Assembly: GCA_018398765.1 (NCBI GenBank)
Contig: JAHBMJ010001572.1
Coordinates: 84,469 to 110,774 of the forward strand
Length of the DNA: 26,306 nucleotides
Direction: 5' to 3'
Source of the DNA: Chromera velia
Lineage: Eukaryota > Sar > Chromeraceae
Within the stretch, counting starts at the first letter, position 1; each line of letters starts with the position of its first letter. The notes beneath the pieces were generated by a model, which saw only the letters and a list, made by a program, of their open reading frames with translations, did not search any database and had not been told where the DNA came from. A program made the position numbers and the translations under genes. Below are positions 24,412-26,306 of the stretch, piece by piece.

Positions 24412-24826
24412 ATCTCCTGCTCCCTCCTTCCTTCTCACCTCTTCTTCCGTCTCTTTCCCTCCTTCTCTTTCTTTTCCCCTCGATCCTTCTCTTCTTCTCT
24501 CTCCTTCCTTCTACTTTTCCTTCTCTCCTCGTCCTCCTCTCCTGTAAGACTTCTCTTCGTTTCTCTGTTCGCCTCGTCTCTTCTTTTCTCTTCTCTTCTC
24601 TTTTCTTTCCCTCCTTCTATTTCTTCCCCCCTCCTTCTCTCCTTCTCTCTTCTTCCCTCTATTGTTCCTTCTCTCCTCTTCCTTCTCTCCTCTTCTCTTC
24701 GTTCCTCGTCTCTTCTCATCTCTTCTCTTCCCCTCCCTCTCCTTCCTTCTCTTCTCTTTCTCTCTCTCTTTCTCTGCTTCCTTTTCTTTCGTTCCCTCCT
24801 CTCTCTCTCTCTCTGTATGAAGTCGA
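24412..24826 (+). repeat. Polypyrimidine (CT-rich) tract
   Basis: About 415 bp, almost all C and T on the plus strand, with irregular TCTTCTC, CCTT and TCTC units. It begins about 30 bp after the transposase stop. The minus-strand frame across it (Arg/Glu only) is a compositional artefact. Confidence 0.9.
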
Positions 24827-24837
24827 CTACCTGGGTG

Positions 24838-25247
24838 AGAGCTTTAAAAAAAATTGTAGCGTGAAAAATTAAAAAAATAATGCTAGCTCTCTATAGAGAT
24901 CCTAAAATTTAATTACTAATTTTAATGTAAAAAAAAATATTCAGGTTATATAGATATCCTCTAACTGGTGAATGCTGGATAGATGATTTAAGACGTTATT
25001 ACTAGCTCAGTCCAGTTGATTAAAAAGTTCAAAACACTAATACAATTGTTATAAAGTTTTTAAAATTTTTAAGTTGCTGGTTAAGTTTTTAACAAAAGTT
25101 ATTTTTTTGTGAATTTATTTAGAGACAGTGAGGCTATGCACTAGATTAAAAAAAAACTGACAAATTTTTGTAGAATTGCGTATTCATAATTTTCAATAAT
25201 TATCTTTTTATTTTTTTAAAAATTCTGGTTTGAGAATATCGATACAA
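24838..25247. other. AT-rich island
   Basis: About 400 bp with many A and T runs and very few GC-rich stretches, abruptly different from the pyrimidine tract on one side and GC-rich DNA on the other. No open frame, tRNA or recognised rRNA segment found. It might be an organelle-derived insertion, an AT-rich transposon piece or the 3' untranslated region of the minus-strand frame that stops at 25248. Confidence 0.7.
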
Positions 25248-25339
25248 TCAATCATTCTCTTCTTCGTTTTCCTCCAGGGGAGGGAGAGGCAGAGGCAGGG
25301 CTTGGGCCTGTATAGCAGGTATTTCCGCATTTTCCAGCC
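25248..25339 (-). CDS. Possible terminal exon of a second minus-strand gene
   Basis: A cttctgcag acceptor of the type used by VPS13 is followed by LENAEIPAIQAQALPLPLPP and an acidic end LEENEEEND with TGA at 25250-25248. The frame is also open upstream to about 25435. The composition is coding-like but no family is recognised. Confidence 0.3.
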
Positions 25340-25963
25340 CTGCAGAAGACGGGGTGTCTCTATCAAACCTAAAAAACTTGTCCAAGTCCGGGACCGAAGG
25401 GGGACTTGCACGAGAGATTTTTGCTTAAGGAGGGGGGGTCGGCGGGAGAGAAGTTTGCGGGGGGGGGGCTCCCAACTGTTGACACGGGGCAAAAGGGCGC
25501 ACTGCGGGGTGTTGGACGGACCCAGGGGTGGTCACCGGAGAGATAGCCAGGGGGTCGCTGGACTCTGGGACGGGGGAGAAGAAGGAGGCAAGCTAGGAGG
25601 CAAGAGGGCGAGGGAGCGTAATCAGATGGTAGAGGCCAAGGGCCTCCGTCAGCGAGGCTATAGGGGTAGGGAGAGGAGGAGCCACGGCCGCCCGTCTGCT
25701 GGGGCTGCCGAAGTGGGCGGGGAATTTCCTTGCCAATTTCCGGGAAAGCTTCCACCACTTAGCCGGGGTGGAAGGTGCCCCAAGCGGGAAAGGAACGCAG
25801 GGAAGGGAGACTCGGAGTGAGGGACGTGGGCTGCACACAGAAAGGAGCCATAAGCAAAGTGCGTAAGAGGTTAAGGAATGAAAGGAATTGTTAATAGAGT
25901 GACTGGGTGAGAGAATGAGTAAGTGAGTGAGTGAGCGAGAGAATGAGTAAGTGAGAGACCGAC
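25340..25963. other. GC-rich, Pro/Arg-coding low-complexity region
   Basis: Both strands hold open frames (Arg/Gly-rich on plus; Pro/Ser-rich on minus) because of composition and several C or G runs, including a nine-base G run near 25460. A tgtgcag acceptor-like site ends at about 25832 on the minus strand. No product assigned. Confidence 0.4.
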
Positions 25964-26050
25964 CTCGCCGGTGCTGGTAGGGGGGGCAGGCTCCGGAGGA
26001 GGAGGCGCAGAAAGCCTGACAGGGGTAGAAGACGAAGAAGAGGGCCGCAT
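25964..26050 (-). CDS. Possible first exon of a second minus-strand gene
   Basis: ATG at 26050 reads MRPSSSSSTPVRLSAPPPPE then PAPPTSTGE and meets a GAG|GTCGGT donor, the same donor used by VPS13 exon 4. A GTGA/GAGT repeat begins in the intron just after it, as in VPS13 introns. I could not join it to the exon at 25339 without a stop: the gtgtgcag acceptor near 25831 gives TAA in this phase. Pro/Ser-rich low-complexity sequence, so weak. Confidence 0.25.
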
Positions 26051-26081
26051 GGAGAATCAGTGAGACAGTGAGAATGACACA

Positions 26082-26190
26082 CAACACATAGACACACACA
26101 TATACATACACACACACACTCATACACACACACACACACACACACACATACACACACACACACATACATACACACATACACACACACACA

Positions 26191-26228
<38 letters not shown>

Positions 26229-26265
26229 ACACACACACATACATACACACATACACACACACACA

Positions 26266-26303
<38 letters not shown>

Positions 26304-26306
26304 ACA
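26082..26306. repeat. CA-rich higher-order repeat, about 76-bp period
   Basis: CA repeats interrupted by TA and CTACAC at fixed places. The block starting cacatacatacacacata at 26161 recurs at 26237, so the array is built of about 76-bp units and runs off the window edge. Confidence 0.85.

Noticed and set aside
24435-24719. Minus-strand Arg/Glu-rich frame
   Set aside because: Pure artefact of the polypyrimidine tract.
24900-25060. Mitochondrial rRNA fragment in the AT-rich island
   Set aside because: No stretch I could align with confidence to conserved rRNA cores; left as unknown.
25230-25820. Plus-strand 196-codon Arg/Gly-rich frame
   Set aside because: GC-rich composition, no domain; the minus strand has better (still weak) exon signals.

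Overview
This is eukaryotic nuclear DNA. Short exons (18 to 1282 nt) are separated by GT-AG introns of about 140 to 910 nt that are full of microsatellites. No bacterial-style gene packing, rRNA or tRNA gene was seen. Intron-dense genes, a roughly 50 percent GC background and heavy simple-sequence repeats would suit a protist or alga of the chromerid type (for example Chromera velia), but that assignment is inference.

Most of the window, from position 22463 down to the left edge, is one very large minus-strand gene. I assembled 39 exons by hand from splice signals and reading-phase agreement. They join into one open frame of about 7,000 nt (about 2,333 codons) that runs off the left edge unfinished. 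The N-terminus is a chorein (VPS13_N) domain. It is followed by family landmarks in the right order: LKDLVLVAGP, NLK-IRAQNVGIRFEDD, HPYGFCIHMASVE, a WWRYA motif, and FRAVVEDLIMGS. I call it a VPS13-family bridge-like lipid-transfer protein. It carries unusual insertions: a 427-codon low-complexity exon, polyglutamine runs, and long charged helical segments.

To the right, starting 919 bp beyond and pointing away on the plus strand, is an intact 333-codon Tc1/mariner-IS630 type DDE transposase (23383..24384). Just upstream of it lies a cluster of about eight copies of a CCGYGTGCAAAAG-like motif with a hairpin. Downstream come a 400-bp polypyrimidine tract and a sharply AT-rich island of about 400 bp. 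The last kilobase holds weak evidence for part of a second, Pro/Ser-rich minus-strand gene and ends in a CA-rich higher-order repeat.

The most unusual pattern is in the splice signals. In the 38 assembled exons with assigned donors (the 18-nt exon set aside), every donor is GTNNG (G always at +5, +3 and +4 free), and nearly every acceptor ends in GCAG, mostly TGCAG. In many introns the microsatellite begins exactly at the donor or forms the pyrimidine tract of the acceptor, as if splice signals had seeded repeat growth.
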